Below are positions 27,234-36,301 of a stretch of DNA of 64,000 nt, piece by piece. Origin of the DNA: Affinundibacterium amnicola (GTDB taxonomy: Bacteria > Pseudomonadota > Gammaproteobacteria > Burkholderiales > Burkholderiaceae_D). The translations under genes were made by a program, and so were the position numbers. The notes under the pieces were generated by a model. It worked only from the letters and a program-made list of their open reading frames with translations, was not told where the DNA came from and ran no database searches. The stretch spans positions 124,001-188,000 of the forward strand of contig NZ_JACOFU010000007.1 in NCBI RefSeq assembly GCF_014284275.1, given 5' to 3'. Position 1 is the stretch's first letter. Each line of letters opens with the position of its first letter.

Positions 27234-28904
27234 TTAAGCAATTCGTCTGATATTTTCTCTCATGACTGACAGAGATTTTTCAGCGCGCACGCTATGCAAT
27301 TGCACATTCACTCTTCGCTCTGATTTGTCATGATTTACTTTCACCAATTGAAAAGTGTTTACCAATTCGCTCAATTCAATTGCCTGCGTTTTCATACTAT
27401 CTGCCGCCGCGGCTGCTTGTTCTACCAATGCCGCATTTTGTTGGGTCATGTCATCCATCTGCGTCATCGCTTGATTGATCAGGTCAATTCCTGCGCTTTG
27501 TTCGTGGCTAGCGATGGTGATATCGCGCATGACCTCGGCTGCGCGTTTTACATCATTGACGATCTCGGTCATGTTCTTGCCTGCCTCATCAACTTGCTGG
27601 CTGCCTATGCTCACTTTTTCTACCGAATCGTTGATTAGTATTTTGATTTCTTTAGCCGCATTAGCACTTCGCTGTGCGAGCGCACGGACTTCAGATGCAA
27701 CGACCGCAAAGCCGCGGCCTTGCTCACCTGCTCTGGCGGCTTCGACGGCAGCATTCAGCGCGAGGATATTGGTTTGAAAAGCGATACCGTCAATCACCCC
27801 AATGATGTCTGCGATTTTTGCTGAACTCTCTTTGATCGATCCCATGGTGTTAACCACATTGGCAACCACCTGCCCACCTTTATCAGCAAAGGCCGCCGTT
27901 TCTATGACGATGTCGGTTGCCTTGTGTGCATTATCGGCATTTTGTTTAACAGTTGAGGTGAGTTCTTCAATAGAAGAAGCAGTTTCCTCCAGCGAACTGG
28001 CTTGGGTTTCGGTACGCGATGACAAATCATGATTGCCGATGGCAATTTCATTCGCCCCTTGACGCACATGCTCGGTCGATTGCTTAATTTGACCCACCAA
28101 TAATTTGACATTGGTTTGTAACACGCGCAAAGATTGCGTCATTTTGCCAATTTCATTGTCGCCATGTGATTCAATATTTCCCGACAAATCACCTGCGCTC
28201 ATGACCGCCATATCGCGCGCTGCTTGTTGTAATGGCGGGATAATCGATTGATAGCAATTGCGTCCAAAACTCATCGCCATGACTAGGCCGCACAGCGCCA
28301 AACCCATGTTGAAAAAATCACTGCCACCGCCCACTTTGCCTTCATAACTAGACCAGGCAATCGCCGCGTTGAGCAATGCCATCACAACGATAAAGCTCAT
28401 CAGACGCGTGGATATCGATAAGCGGGCATGCCACTGTAAAGGATTCCAACGACGGCGCGGGATCGCTGCACCTTCATGCACTTGCAAGCGATGATCGCCA
28501 TTATTGATAGCGCAATAGGCAGCTTCTGCTGCATTGATTTGCTGTCGTGATGGCTTGACGCGGATCGAGGTATAACCGATCACTTGCGCATCTTTGATCA
28601 GTGGCGCGGCGATCGCTTCTACCCAATAAAAATCGCCATTCTTACAGCGATTTTTGACTAAGCCTGTCCACGATTTTCCAGCTTTAATCGTGTGCCATAA
28701 ATCAGCAAAGGCTTCAGCAGGCATATCTGGGTGGCGCAGGATATTTTGTGGCGCACCGATTAATTCGGTTTCGGTATATCCGCTGATACGAATAAAGGCG
28801 TCATTCGCGTAAGTGATATTGCCTTGTAAATCAGTTTTTGAGACGATGGTTTCAGAGTCGTGCAAGACGTACTCAACTTGCGTGACCGGTAAATTTTGAC
28901 GCAT
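27234..28904 (-). CDS. PAS-containing methyl-accepting chemotaxis protein, Aer-like
   Basis: The 556-aa receptor starts with a PAS domain (about residues 12-115; [19 protein letters not shown]), the fold that binds FAD in Aer energy/oxygen sensors. Two hydrophobic segments (about 165-215), a HAMP region and the cytoplasmic MCP domain follow. The highly conserved hairpin tip ([20 protein letters not shown]) that contacts CheA/CheW is intact. No periplasmic sensor domain is present, which fits internal sensing through PAS. No chemotaxis genes are adjacent. Confidence 0.92.
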   Translation of the reverse strand: MRQNLPVTQVEYVLHDSETIVSKTDLQGNITYANDAFIRISGYTETELIGAPQNILRHPDMPAEAFADLWHTIKAGKSWTGLVKNRCKNGDFYWVEAIAAPLIKDAQVIGYTSIRVKPSRQQINAAEAAYCAINNGDHRLQVHEGAAIPRRRWNPLQWHARLSISTRLMSFIVVMALLNAAIAWSSYEGKVGGGSDFFNMGLALCGLVMAMSFGRNCYQSIIPPLQQAARDMAVMSAGDLSGNIESHGDNEIGKMTQSLRVLQTNVKLLVGQIKQSTEHVRQGANEIAIGNHDLSSRTETQASSLEETASSIEELTSTVKQNADNAHKATDIVIETAAFADKGGQVVANVVNTMGSIKESSAKIADIIGVIDGIAFQTNILALNAAVEAARAGEQGRGFAVVASEVRALAQRSANAAKEIKILINDSVEKVSIGSQQVDEAGKNMTEIVNDVKRAAEVMRDITIASHEQSAGIDLINQAMTQMDDMTQQNAALVEQAAAAADSMKTQAIELSELVNTFQLVKVNHDKSERRVNVQLHSVRAEKSLSVMRENIRRIA

Positions 28905-29269
28905 GCAAAGCTCTCTACTTCGTAATCATTCTTGTGGAATTGACAGATCACTAGCTTCGGAAAAACGCGCATAAATTAAGATTTTCTTCTTAAAAAGCTT
29001 TTCTGGAATACTAGTTTTCTTGGTTGCGAAGTATATTGAGATCGCTAGTTTGAATTGTTAAAAAATGTGAGGTTTAGCGGTTTTCATCTGTAAAGATTGC
29101 GTTAGATCAAAAAAATAAATGCATGCGTTGTATCTGCGACATGCGATTCTTGATCAGATCAATTGTTTGATTGTAGTCGCGCACCAGTTGTCATCTGCAG
29201 CACAAAATTCACTGCAGAATTCATGTGCAAACAATCTCATGCGTGCTGGAGTAAATTGGCGAAAAAAAA
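28905..29269. other. Intergenic region upstream of the chemoreceptor
   Basis: About 365 A+T-rich bases hold the chemoreceptor promoter on the minus strand. I see no convincing gene; the two 60-codon frames on opposite strands at 29154-29345 run through the terminator and are shadows. No clear sigma-28 box could be identified by eye. Confidence 0.4.
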
Positions 29270-29297
29270 ACACCATGCGATAAGCGCATGGTGTTTT
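29268..29297. terminator. Hairpin terminator after slyD
   Basis: ACACCATGCG pairs with CGCATGGTGT (29270-29294) and is flanked by A-runs and T-runs. A second hairpin, GCTGCCAA with its complement (29312-29331), lies between it and the slyD stop but lacks a U-tract in the minus direction. Confidence 0.8.
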
Positions 29298-29341
29298 CAT
29301 ATGACAACGATGCTGCCAATTTTTTGGCAGCTTAGTCAAAA

Positions 29342-29815
29342 TTAATGGTGATGGCCGTGCTCACCATGCACGTGACCATGTGCGACTTCTTCTGCCGTTG
29401 CAGCACGAATATCTAAGACTTGCACATTCACTTTTAAAGAGCTGCCAGCCAATGGATGATTGCCATCTAACATGACTTGATCACCTTTGATCTTGAGCAC
29501 GGTGTACACCATTTGCTCACCTGTCTCACTGTAACCTTCCATCATGCCGCCAACTTTGATACCAGCCGGAAAATCTTTTTTAGAAATCGTTCTGAGCAAG
29601 CTTTCATCGCGCACACCAAAAGCATCTTCAGGCGACAAATTCATCGCCAATTTAAAACCAATTTCCTGACCTTGCAGAGCTTCTTCAATTTTCGGTAAGA
29701 GATTGTCGTAACCGTGCAAGTAAGCAACTGGCGTTTTGCCACTTTCTAATACTTTACCTTTACCGTCAACGACGGAAAGGCGAATGGTGACTGCGCTGTC
29801 TTTTTCTATGATCAT
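29342..29815 (-). CDS. slyD: FKBP-type peptidyl-prolyl isomerase SlyD
   Basis: The 157-aa protein has the split FKBP domain (YLHGYDNLLPKIEEALQGQ, then NHPLAGSSLKVNVQVLDI) with the inserted-flap chaperone domain between (residues of about 70-120, EDAFGVRD onwards). The C-terminal tail HGHVHGEHGHHH is the metal-binding part used in nickel delivery to hydrogenase maturation and in general nickel storage. It is cytoplasmic and monocistronic. Confidence 0.93.
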   Translation of the reverse strand: MIIEKDSAVTIRLSVVDGKGKVLESGKTPVAYLHGYDNLLPKIEEALQGQEIGFKLAMNLSPEDAFGVRDESLLRTISKKDFPAGIKVGGMMEGYSETGEQMVYTVLKIKGDQVMLDGNHPLAGSSLKVNVQVLDIRAATAEEVAHGHVHGEHGHHH

Positions 29816-29921
29816 GATGCTGGACTCAGTTTAATAATGGGAAAAGGCAGTATCTTAACCTAAGGTAGCCTATCGGGGTGATTAAGTGAATTGCCTTGCT
29901 GCTTGAAAGATAACTGATTAC

Positions 29922-30458
29922 CTAAACTAATTTATCAGCAAACAGCTTGCGTGCTTTCGCCACTTTAGGTGCGACCACAAATGAGCAATAGCCTTGCTGA
30001 GGATGTTGACGGAAATAATTTTGATGATAAGCCTCAGCCAAATAAAACTGCGGTGCCATGCTTAACTCTGTGACGATGGGATCATCCCAAATAGTCGCCA
30101 TTTTTTGTATGACTTCTTGTGCGATGTGCAGTTGATTTTCATCATGATAGTAGATCACTGAGCGATATTGCGTACCTTGATCTGCACCTTGACGATTGAG
30201 CGTGGTCGGATCATGAATCGTGAAGAAAATTTCGAGAATTTCTGCATACGTAATCAATTCAGGATCAAAACGCAAACGCACGACTTCGGCATGCCCAGTC
30301 GTGCCTGTGCAAATTTGCTCATAGGTCGGATTATGAACTTGGCCACCGCTATAGCCTGATTCGACAGTACTAATGCCGCGAATCTGTTGGAACACCGCTT
30401 CGGTACACCAAAAGCAGCCGCCTCCGATAGTCGCAGTTTGTTGTGTTTGTTCGTTCAT
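29922..30458 (-). CDS. msrA: Peptide methionine-S-sulfoxide reductase MsrA
   Basis: This 178-aa enzyme reduces the S-epimer of methionine sulfoxide in proteins using thioredoxin. The active site GGGCFWC contains catalytic Cys15, and VESGYSGG follows as in the family. The conserved region DQGTQYRSVIYYH near residue 110 binds substrate. It lies upstream of slyD on the same strand but is about 100 bases away, so probably separate. Confidence 0.95.
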   Translation of the reverse strand: MNEQTQQTATIGGGCFWCTEAVFQQIRGISTVESGYSGGQVHNPTYEQICTGTTGHAEVVRLRFDPELITYAEILEIFFTIHDPTTLNRQGADQGTQYRSVIYYHDENQLHIAQEVIQKMATIWDDPIVTELSMAPQFYLAEAYHQNYFRQHPQQGYCSFVVAPKVAKARKLFADKLV

Positions 30459-30640
30459 GGCGATTCCTTTATTAGTAACATTTAACTTCTGTTCGACTCA
30501 TTGCATCGATTGGGCAATGAAGCAATGAAAAGCTTTTTTGATTCATCTACATTGTCTTTTTTATTTTTACTTTTATGCAAAATCTGATAAATTCATGCAA
30601 ATTACATAAATTATTGTTAACCATACTGCGAGCATTCTCT

Positions 30641-30907
30641 ATGAAATCTCAACTCGATTTTCGACAAGCAAGCATATCCATATTAACCGGCCTCTTATCC
30701 GCTTTCTTGTTGGGCTTGGCTGGATTCTTCCAAAATTCATTAAATTGGACTTATTTCCTAGTCTTCTTTTTCGTTGGACTTGGTATGCATAGATTTATCA
30801 CAGCCATTTTCAACATAATTGCACCATTGCAAGCGAAGCAAGCCGATCCTAAGGATCTGGAAAACAAAGCAATTGTTGCCGAAGTTTTCAAACAATCACG
30901 AAATTAG
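30641..30907 (+). CDS. Small membrane protein, 88 aa, unknown
   Basis: Two hydrophobic helices (ILTGLLSAFLLGLAGFF and YFLVFFFVGLGM) are followed by a charged C-terminus. An in-frame ATG at 30575 would add 22 residues; ATG at 30641 gives a shorter, more usual membrane protein, though neither has a strong ribosome site. It precedes the SMC operon by about 90 bases on the same strand; no functional link is shown. Confidence 0.5.
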   Translation: MKSQLDFRQASISILTGLLSAFLLGLAGFFQNSLNWTYFLVFFFVGLGMHRFITAIFNIIAPLQAKQADPKDLENKAIVAEVFKQSRN

Positions 30908-30998
30908 CACTAATTTCTCAAGTAGTCGCAAAACAACAAATACTTTTTAGTACTTTTCTGCCAATACTCAAGCCGCCTCCAAGCGGGTAAAATGCGTC

Positions 30999-32402
30999 AT
31001 GCAAAATTTTGACGACGAATCCATAGTAAGAATAGAAGACGATTTATCCGATCAGAACGATTTAAGTCTCAAGTCTTACTTCAAATCCAGTTTAACTCCC
31101 GATGATGTTGTTGCCCTCGCCCCTTTGCGGCGCGCGCAGCCTATGCTGCAAGCGTTTACCGCATTATTCCATGGCGGCATCAACAGCGTATTGATGCGCC
31201 TGCTTGTCTTGCGCGAATTGACTGCGGATGTTGATTCCCCATCGCTGAGTCGGGCCGATATTAATGCCAAACTCGGTTATCTGGAGCCCGAAGCGCTAGA
31301 AACAGTACTTACACGTTTGCGCAGTACTGGGCTTTTAGTATGGGATCCAAGCCAATCCGTCTATCGCATAGCACCGATGGCGCGTAATGTCTTAGCTGCG
31401 ATTGAATCCCTGATTCAAGTTGAGCAGCAAGACGATCCTTCTGAAGTCAGTTACATGCTGACGCAAGTTGCCGGCGCACAGGCTGTTGGTGGTGTCTCGG
31501 TTGAACAGCTCCATCATTTGCTTGGTCGCTTGATCGAACTGACTGAAGAATTTTCCGATGCGATTGCCTCTGGCTCAGAATTTCAACTCCGCACAGCACA
31601 ACAAAAATGGCACACGGCTTGCGATTGGGTAGAAAAAGGTTCGCAGATTATTCATGCGATCACGAATGATAGCCGCGCCGATTCGGCGACGCACCGCGCA
31701 GCACAGGCGATTGGCCGCGCTCAGAGTGCGCTCTTGAATATGCAAGGCATGTTTTCACGCGCTTTGAATCAAATTGAACGTCAACGCGTCCATCTGGGGC
31801 AATCTGGTTTATCCACCACCGATATTAAGATGTGGTTGCTGCAACGTGACGATTTAGCTTCGCTCGCCGATGGCGCTTTATCGCATCCGGTGACGCCGCA
31901 TTTCATTACGCCGTCCGAAATGATTGATGTGGCCGAAAGCGAATTGCTCAGCCATCGTAACTCCGCGGTTTTGGGTATTTTACCAACGGGTGAAAATGCA
32001 CCGTCGATTGCGAATGATAATAGCGAAGCTTTGTTAGAACTCGATCATTGGTTGGATTTGCTCGGCAACATTGACGGCAACTCTTACGATCCAGAAACCA
32101 AAAAACATAAACCGTTACAAGATTATTTATTACCCGCCAGCTTCGCGATTGCTTCTTACCGCGCTTCGCTCTTGCCTTTGATCGGTGACGCGAATGAAGC
32201 CTCATTGCAAGGTGCGACCGCTATTCTGGCACGCTTGCCTTTGACATTCAGCTCCAAAGACAAAATGCAAAAAGTCTCTGATCCGCATGTGGCAGCGATT
32301 TCTGTGGCTAGCCTCATACCTTTAGAGTCGCAGCAGAAGTCACACCAAGAAGCGCCGCAAGAAACGCTGCGAGAAACACAGCACGAAGCTAAACATGAAT
32401 AA
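30999..32402 (+). CDS. Kleisin-like winged-helix protein of an SMC operon (MukF/MksF-like)
   Basis: The 467-aa protein has a winged-helix segment at about residues 65-135 (RADINAKLGYLEPEALETVLTRLRSTGLL), then a long helical part (about 150-275) and a flexible tail ending in repeated Gln-Glu/His-Glu residues. This layout resembles the kleisin subunits MukF/MksF: N-terminal winged helix, helical middle, C-terminal contact region. It is the first gene of a three-gene operon with KITE-like and SMC-like products. Sequence alone does not prove homology to MukF; position and fold pattern support it. Confidence 0.6.
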   Translation: MQNFDDESIVRIEDDLSDQNDLSLKSYFKSSLTPDDVVALAPLRRAQPMLQAFTALFHGGINSVLMRLLVLRELTADVDSPSLSRADINAKLGYLEPEALETVLTRLRSTGLLVWDPSQSVYRIAPMARNVLAAIESLIQVEQQDDPSEVSYMLTQVAGAQAVGGVSVEQLHHLLGRLIELTEEFSDAIASGSEFQLRTAQQKWHTACDWVEKGSQIIHAITNDSRADSATHRAAQAIGRAQSALLNMQGMFSRALNQIERQRVHLGQSGLSTTDIKMWLLQRDDLASLADGALSHPVTPHFITPSEMIDVAESELLSHRNSAVLGILPTGENAPSIANDNSEALLELDHWLDLLGNIDGNSYDPETKKHKPLQDYLLPASFAIASYRASLLPLIGDANEASLQGATAILARLPLTFSSKDKMQKVSDPHVAAISVASLIPLESQQKSHQEAPQETLRETQHEAKHE

Positions 32403-32408
32403 AACAAG

Positions 32409-32478
32409 CGTAGGGTGCGCCGTGCGCACCGACACTTTCACCACTATAAGAAAACTGGTGCGCATGGCGCACCCTACG
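32409..32478. mobile_element. MITE-like inverted repeat inside the SMC operon
   Basis: A 22-base arm (32409-32430, starting CGTAGGGTGCGCC) and its complement (32457-32478) differ at one position and flank 26 bases. The element fills the gap between the first two genes of the operon. It resembles the GTAGGGCG elements near 11.5 and 25.4 kb. The RNA would fold into a long hairpin and could lower expression of downstream genes or affect mRNA stability. Confidence 0.75.
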
Positions 32479-32495
32479 AATACCAGGAATGTGAT

Positions 32496-33278
32496 ATGAC
32501 TGAAGACGCACAAATCCTTATCGCCCGTTTGTTGGCGCATCAGACCTTACGTCGTGAAGACAAATTAGTAAAACGCGCGTTATCGGATGAAAATTTCCGT
32601 AGCGATGTCGACGCGCGCCTGAAAGCTTGCGGCATGAAATTTGTTGATAACGTGTATGCCGATCACGTGACGCTGGCTTTAACTCGCGATAGCGAATCCA
32701 AAGTATTCGGCACCAAAGACACCTGGCAGAACAATAATTTTGGTCTGGCACGCGATGGCGTCGCCTTGTTAGTCGTGTTGTGGTCGCTCATTATTCTGCC
32801 AAAACGCGAACGCCAAGAAGCACATCAAATGGCGCAAGAAGACCAGAACGATATGTTCGGTAAAGAAAAACCTTTACCACGCGCTGAAGACACGTCAATC
32901 GGCATTTCCTATCGCACTCTGCTCGCTGATTTCGGCGAAAAGCTGGGTAAGAAAACCCGTATGGATATGAATCTCGGACAACTCTCGCGTTTAGGTTTTA
33001 TCGAACGCAAAATGGATTTGATCATGGAAGGCCCGTTGTTGGATTTGCTGATGGATACCGATGCATTGAAAGACCGCATCATCAACGGCGCACTGTCTGA
33101 CATTTTCCATATTCCTATGCCACGAACACCAGCGGTGATAGAAGCGGAACGGATTGCGGCTGAAGAAATCGCAGCAAACAAACAAGCCGCATCTGACAAC
33201 GAGAGTGATCAAGTTGTCACACCAGAATTCGATTCCAGCGATGCCAATATCGCTGACAACATCACAGAAAAAGAATAA
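32496..33278 (+). CDS. KITE-like subunit of an SMC operon (MksE/JetB/DUF4194-like)
   Basis: The protein is about 260 aa. It shows two small winged-helix-like regions: residues of about 5-90 (DARLKACGMKFVDNVYADHV onwards) and 130-200 (SYRTLLADFGEKLGK, then GQLSRLGFIERKMDLIMEG). This is the pattern of MukE/MksE/JetB KITE proteins. The tail is acidic. ATG at 32496 has AGGA eight bases upstream; the longer frame from 32415 begins inside the inverted repeat and is not expected to be used. The SMC gene follows after six bases. Confidence 0.65.
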   Translation: MTEDAQILIARLLAHQTLRREDKLVKRALSDENFRSDVDARLKACGMKFVDNVYADHVTLALTRDSESKVFGTKDTWQNNNFGLARDGVALLVVLWSLIILPKRERQEAHQMAQEDQNDMFGKEKPLPRAEDTSIGISYRTLLADFGEKLGKKTRMDMNLGQLSRLGFIERKMDLIMEGPLLDLLMDTDALKDRIINGALSDIFHIPMPRTPAVIEAERIAAEEIAANKQAASDNESDQVVTPEFDSSDANIADNITEKE

Positions 33279-33284
33279 GCCATC

Positions 33285-36113
33285 ATGTTTCACATCAAAT
33301 CACTAGAACTGGTTCACTGGGATTACTGGCAGCGCATTAAGAACATCCCGCTGGATGCCAAGATTATTACGATTGCCGGGCAAAATGGCTCTGGCAAGAC
33401 GACACTACTCGATGCTTTGCGCACTCTGTTTGGTCTGGAATGTTCTATGGGACGTTCCTACAAACACTATGCACGCCACTCCGGTCAACAGACGGCGTGG
33501 ATACGTGCAGTCGTCGATAACAGCGCAGTCGGGCCGCAGATTTCAAATCGCCCTTTCCGCATGTCGGGCTTGTACGAAGATGAAGTCACGCTTTTCTGTA
33601 AAATCGAGAAAAACGGTGGTGACTGGAAACGTCAATACTTGATGCGCAGTGGCAAAATCGAGATTGAAGAAATCCAGGAAGCCAACGATTGGTTAGGCGT
33701 AGAAACTTATCGCAAACGTTTATCGCATGCGGGCTTGTCGTCAGCGATGGGCAAAGTGCTGGCACTGGAACAAGGTGAAACCGATAAGCTGTGTGAATAT
33801 GCGCCGCGCCAATTACTGGATTTGGTGTTTCAAGTATTCGGCGATAAAGAAGTTCTGGATGCCTACGACGATGCCAAACGTCATCAACGCGATACAGAAT
33901 CTGAATTGCAGCGCTTTGAAACGGAACTCGAAGGTGCCAAGACCAATCTGGAAGGCCTTCGTTTAAAAGTCGCCAATTTCCATCAGTGGGAAAGTCTGAA
34001 TAAAGAAAAGCGTGATTTGCAGGAAGAGATTTTACCGACTCTGCAATATCACGAAGATCTAGAACGTGCATCGGCAACCAGCCAGGCATTACGCGCCAGC
34101 AAACGCCATTTAAAAGCGCAGGACGAAGCGCTATCCGAACGTCGTCAAGCACTCGCACAGCAAGCACAAAATCACAGCGAAGCACAGCAATCCGAGGCAG
34201 CATTGGAAGCCGAAGAATCCAACTTGCGTGAAAAACTAGCGCAAGTCAATGCCAAGCTCAAACCGCAAGAAAGCTTGCTTGAACAAAAAGCGCGTTTGCA
34301 AAAACTGGCTGCAGAAGCCGATGCCGACATCGCAAATATCGCCGATGAATTAGAGAAAAAAGAAGAAGAACTCGCGCAGCAAAAACAAGAGCGCGATGCT
34401 TTGAACCAGCGCATCGCCGCCGACATGGAAACCATCTCGGCGCTGCAAGGCAAAGCCAGTTTGCCCGATCCAGAAAACGTGCGCCAAATGCGCCGCGCTT
34501 TGAATGAAGCAAATATTCCGCACAGCATGCTGCCTGAGATCGTCGAAGTCACCGACGCTAAATGGCAAGGTGCGGTCGAAGGTGTGTTGCGCGGCTACAC
34601 ATCAGTTATCTTGCTTGATAATGCGAGCGACGCGAGTGCCGCCTATCGCATCGGTGAAAAGCAACGCTACAGTCATTTTATCGTGCCAGATCGTATCAAT
34701 GCGCCCGTGGTGAAAGACGATAGTTTATTGTCGGTCGTTAGTTTTAATGCCAAAGCACCGGCCTGGCTGATCGAACAATTAGAACGCATAGAAACCGTCG
34801 ATAGCATTGATATCGGCATGAAGCTGCACAAGTCGCAAGAATGGATTACGCCCGACGCGTATCACTTCGAACGTCGCGGTGGTCGTTCTTTATTTGTTGA
34901 AGTATCGCGCTACCGTTTTGGTAATGCTGGTCGTACCCAACGTTTAGAAGCGTTACAAAAAGCACTGCCACGTTTGCAATCACAAGAAGATCAGCTCACG
35001 ATCAAGATCAGCAAACTAGCTGGCGAAATTTCTTCTTACAAAGCGCGTTTAGCCGGTGTTGATGCGGCCAAAGAATTAAGTGCCCGTCATGCAGAGTTTG
35101 AAGAAGCATCGCGCAATACGCAGCCATTAAAGCAACAACGTATCGAGGTCGGTACCCGCCTTGGCGAGATCGCACCTTTACTCAAAGCAGCGACTGAACA
35201 ACGTACGGTCGCGCATCTGAAATGGGAACAAGCCAAGGCCGCGATTGCCGATGCTGAATCCCAACAACGTGTTTCAGAAAAACGTCACGCCGAAGAACGT
35301 AAAGCACAATTCGAAACTTTACGGACGATGCGTGAAACGTGGCACACACTTCCACTCAATTGGAAACGCAGTTCACATCGCAAAGAACTGGTGGCAGAAC
35401 ACGAGAACGTCCATCAAATCGAATTACGATTGCGCAGCCTCGGCAACAACTTAGCGCGCGATGATTGGGAAACTGATTCCACGGTCGTAGATCAATACAC
35501 GCGTTTAAATAATTTGCTGCAAAACCGTCAGGCGGAAACTGACGAACGTCGTTATCAAAATAATCGTGCGATGGAAGCAACCGTGAATGCACGTGCCGCT
35601 TACATGGATAGATTGCGCTACACCATCAAAACCTATAGCAAGAACATCAAACAACTGGGTGAGCTCGCAGGCATTGAAGTTCACACTGATCCGGTAAAGT
35701 TAGAAAACGATGATGTGATGTTGTCACAAGCTGGTTTGCACGTACGCTTTAAATTCGACGGCAAAGGCCCTATCGGCATGAACGACGGTGAAGCTTCCGG
35801 TGGTCAGCAGGTGATGAAATCTTTGATTCTGTTAATCGGCTTATTGAAATCTGAAGACGGCTCCGGCGGCTTTGTGTTTATCGATGAACCCTTCGCGCAT
35901 TTGGATATCCGGAATATTCAATTGGTCGGTGAGTTCTTGAAAAACACCGATGCACAATATCTGATGACCACCCCATTGACACATAACACTGACGTCTACG
36001 ATCCTTCAGAATTGACGCTGATTACCAGCAAGAAGAAAAAAGATACGGAATGGGCACAACCGATTTTTGTATTGCAACGCCGGGTGGAAAAAGTTAAGGA
36101 TGCGAGAGCCTAA
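33285..36113 (+). CDS. Compact SMC-like ATPase with hinge (MksB/JetC-like)
   Basis: The 942-aa protein has Walker A GQNGSGKT (32-39), signature ASGGQQ (837-842) and Walker B FVFIDEP with Asp867/Glu868, the standard head of SMC ATPases. Long coiled coils (about 190-400 and 560-800) flank a hinge-like domain near 415-530 (LPEIVEVTDAKWQGAVEG). SMC complexes extrude or entrap DNA loops. At 942 residues it is shorter than canonical SMC or MukB (about 1200-1500). With the two upstream genes it forms a kleisin-KITE-SMC set as in MksBEF and Wadjet JetABC, but no JetD/MksG nuclease gene is next to it. Confidence 0.82.
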   Translation: MFHIKSLELVHWDYWQRIKNIPLDAKIITIAGQNGSGKTTLLDALRTLFGLECSMGRSYKHYARHSGQQTAWIRAVVDNSAVGPQISNRPFRMSGLYEDEVTLFCKIEKNGGDWKRQYLMRSGKIEIEEIQEANDWLGVETYRKRLSHAGLSSAMGKVLALEQGETDKLCEYAPRQLLDLVFQVFGDKEVLDAYDDAKRHQRDTESELQRFETELEGAKTNLEGLRLKVANFHQWESLNKEKRDLQEEILPTLQYHEDLERASATSQALRASKRHLKAQDEALSERRQALAQQAQNHSEAQQSEAALEAEESNLREKLAQVNAKLKPQESLLEQKARLQKLAAEADADIANIADELEKKEEELAQQKQERDALNQRIAADMETISALQGKASLPDPENVRQMRRALNEANIPHSMLPEIVEVTDAKWQGAVEGVLRGYTSVILLDNASDASAAYRIGEKQRYSHFIVPDRINAPVVKDDSLLSVVSFNAKAPAWLIEQLERIETVDSIDIGMKLHKSQEWITPDAYHFERRGGRSLFVEVSRYRFGNAGRTQRLEALQKALPRLQSQEDQLTIKISKLAGEISSYKARLAGVDAAKELSARHAEFEEASRNTQPLKQQRIEVGTRLGEIAPLLKAATEQRTVAHLKWEQAKAAIADAESQQRVSEKRHAEERKAQFETLRTMRETWHTLPLNWKRSSHRKELVAEHENVHQIELRLRSLGNNLARDDWETDSTVVDQYTRLNNLLQNRQAETDERRYQNNRAMEATVNARAAYMDRLRYTIKTYSKNIKQLGELAGIEVHTDPVKLENDDVMLSQAGLHVRFKFDGKGPIGMNDGEASGGQQVMKSLILLIGLLKSEDGSGGFVFIDEPFAHLDIRNIQLVGEFLKNTDAQYLMTTPLTHNTDVYDPSELTLITSKKKKDTEWAQPIFVLQRRVEKVKDARA

Positions 36114-36210
36114 ACTAGCTGAAGAGAACTTGAGCTAGCGCTGGAAATAAGCTTAGCCCGGAAGTAAATTAACTCGCTAAGTTGAATTTGAATTGAATAC
36201 AACTTACACA

Positions 36211-36243
36211 AATGCACGCAAATTAAGGTTTGCGTGCATTTTT
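36211..36243 (+). terminator. Terminator of the SMC operon
   Basis: AATGCACGCAAA (36211-36222) pairs with TTTGCGTGCATT (36229-36240) around a six-base loop and is followed by Ts. Confidence 0.8.
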
Positions 36244-36301
36244 ACTTGAGCGACTCGCCTGACTAAGGCACAATCGTAGGCTCAAAATAATGAGGTGGCG
36301 A

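Noticed and set aside
29154..29345. Opposed 60-codon frames
   Set aside because: Both cross the slyD terminator hairpin and lack ribosome sites.
33586..34203. 205-codon minus-strand frame
   Set aside because: Antisense to the SMC ATPase gene, whose codon pattern and motifs are convincing.
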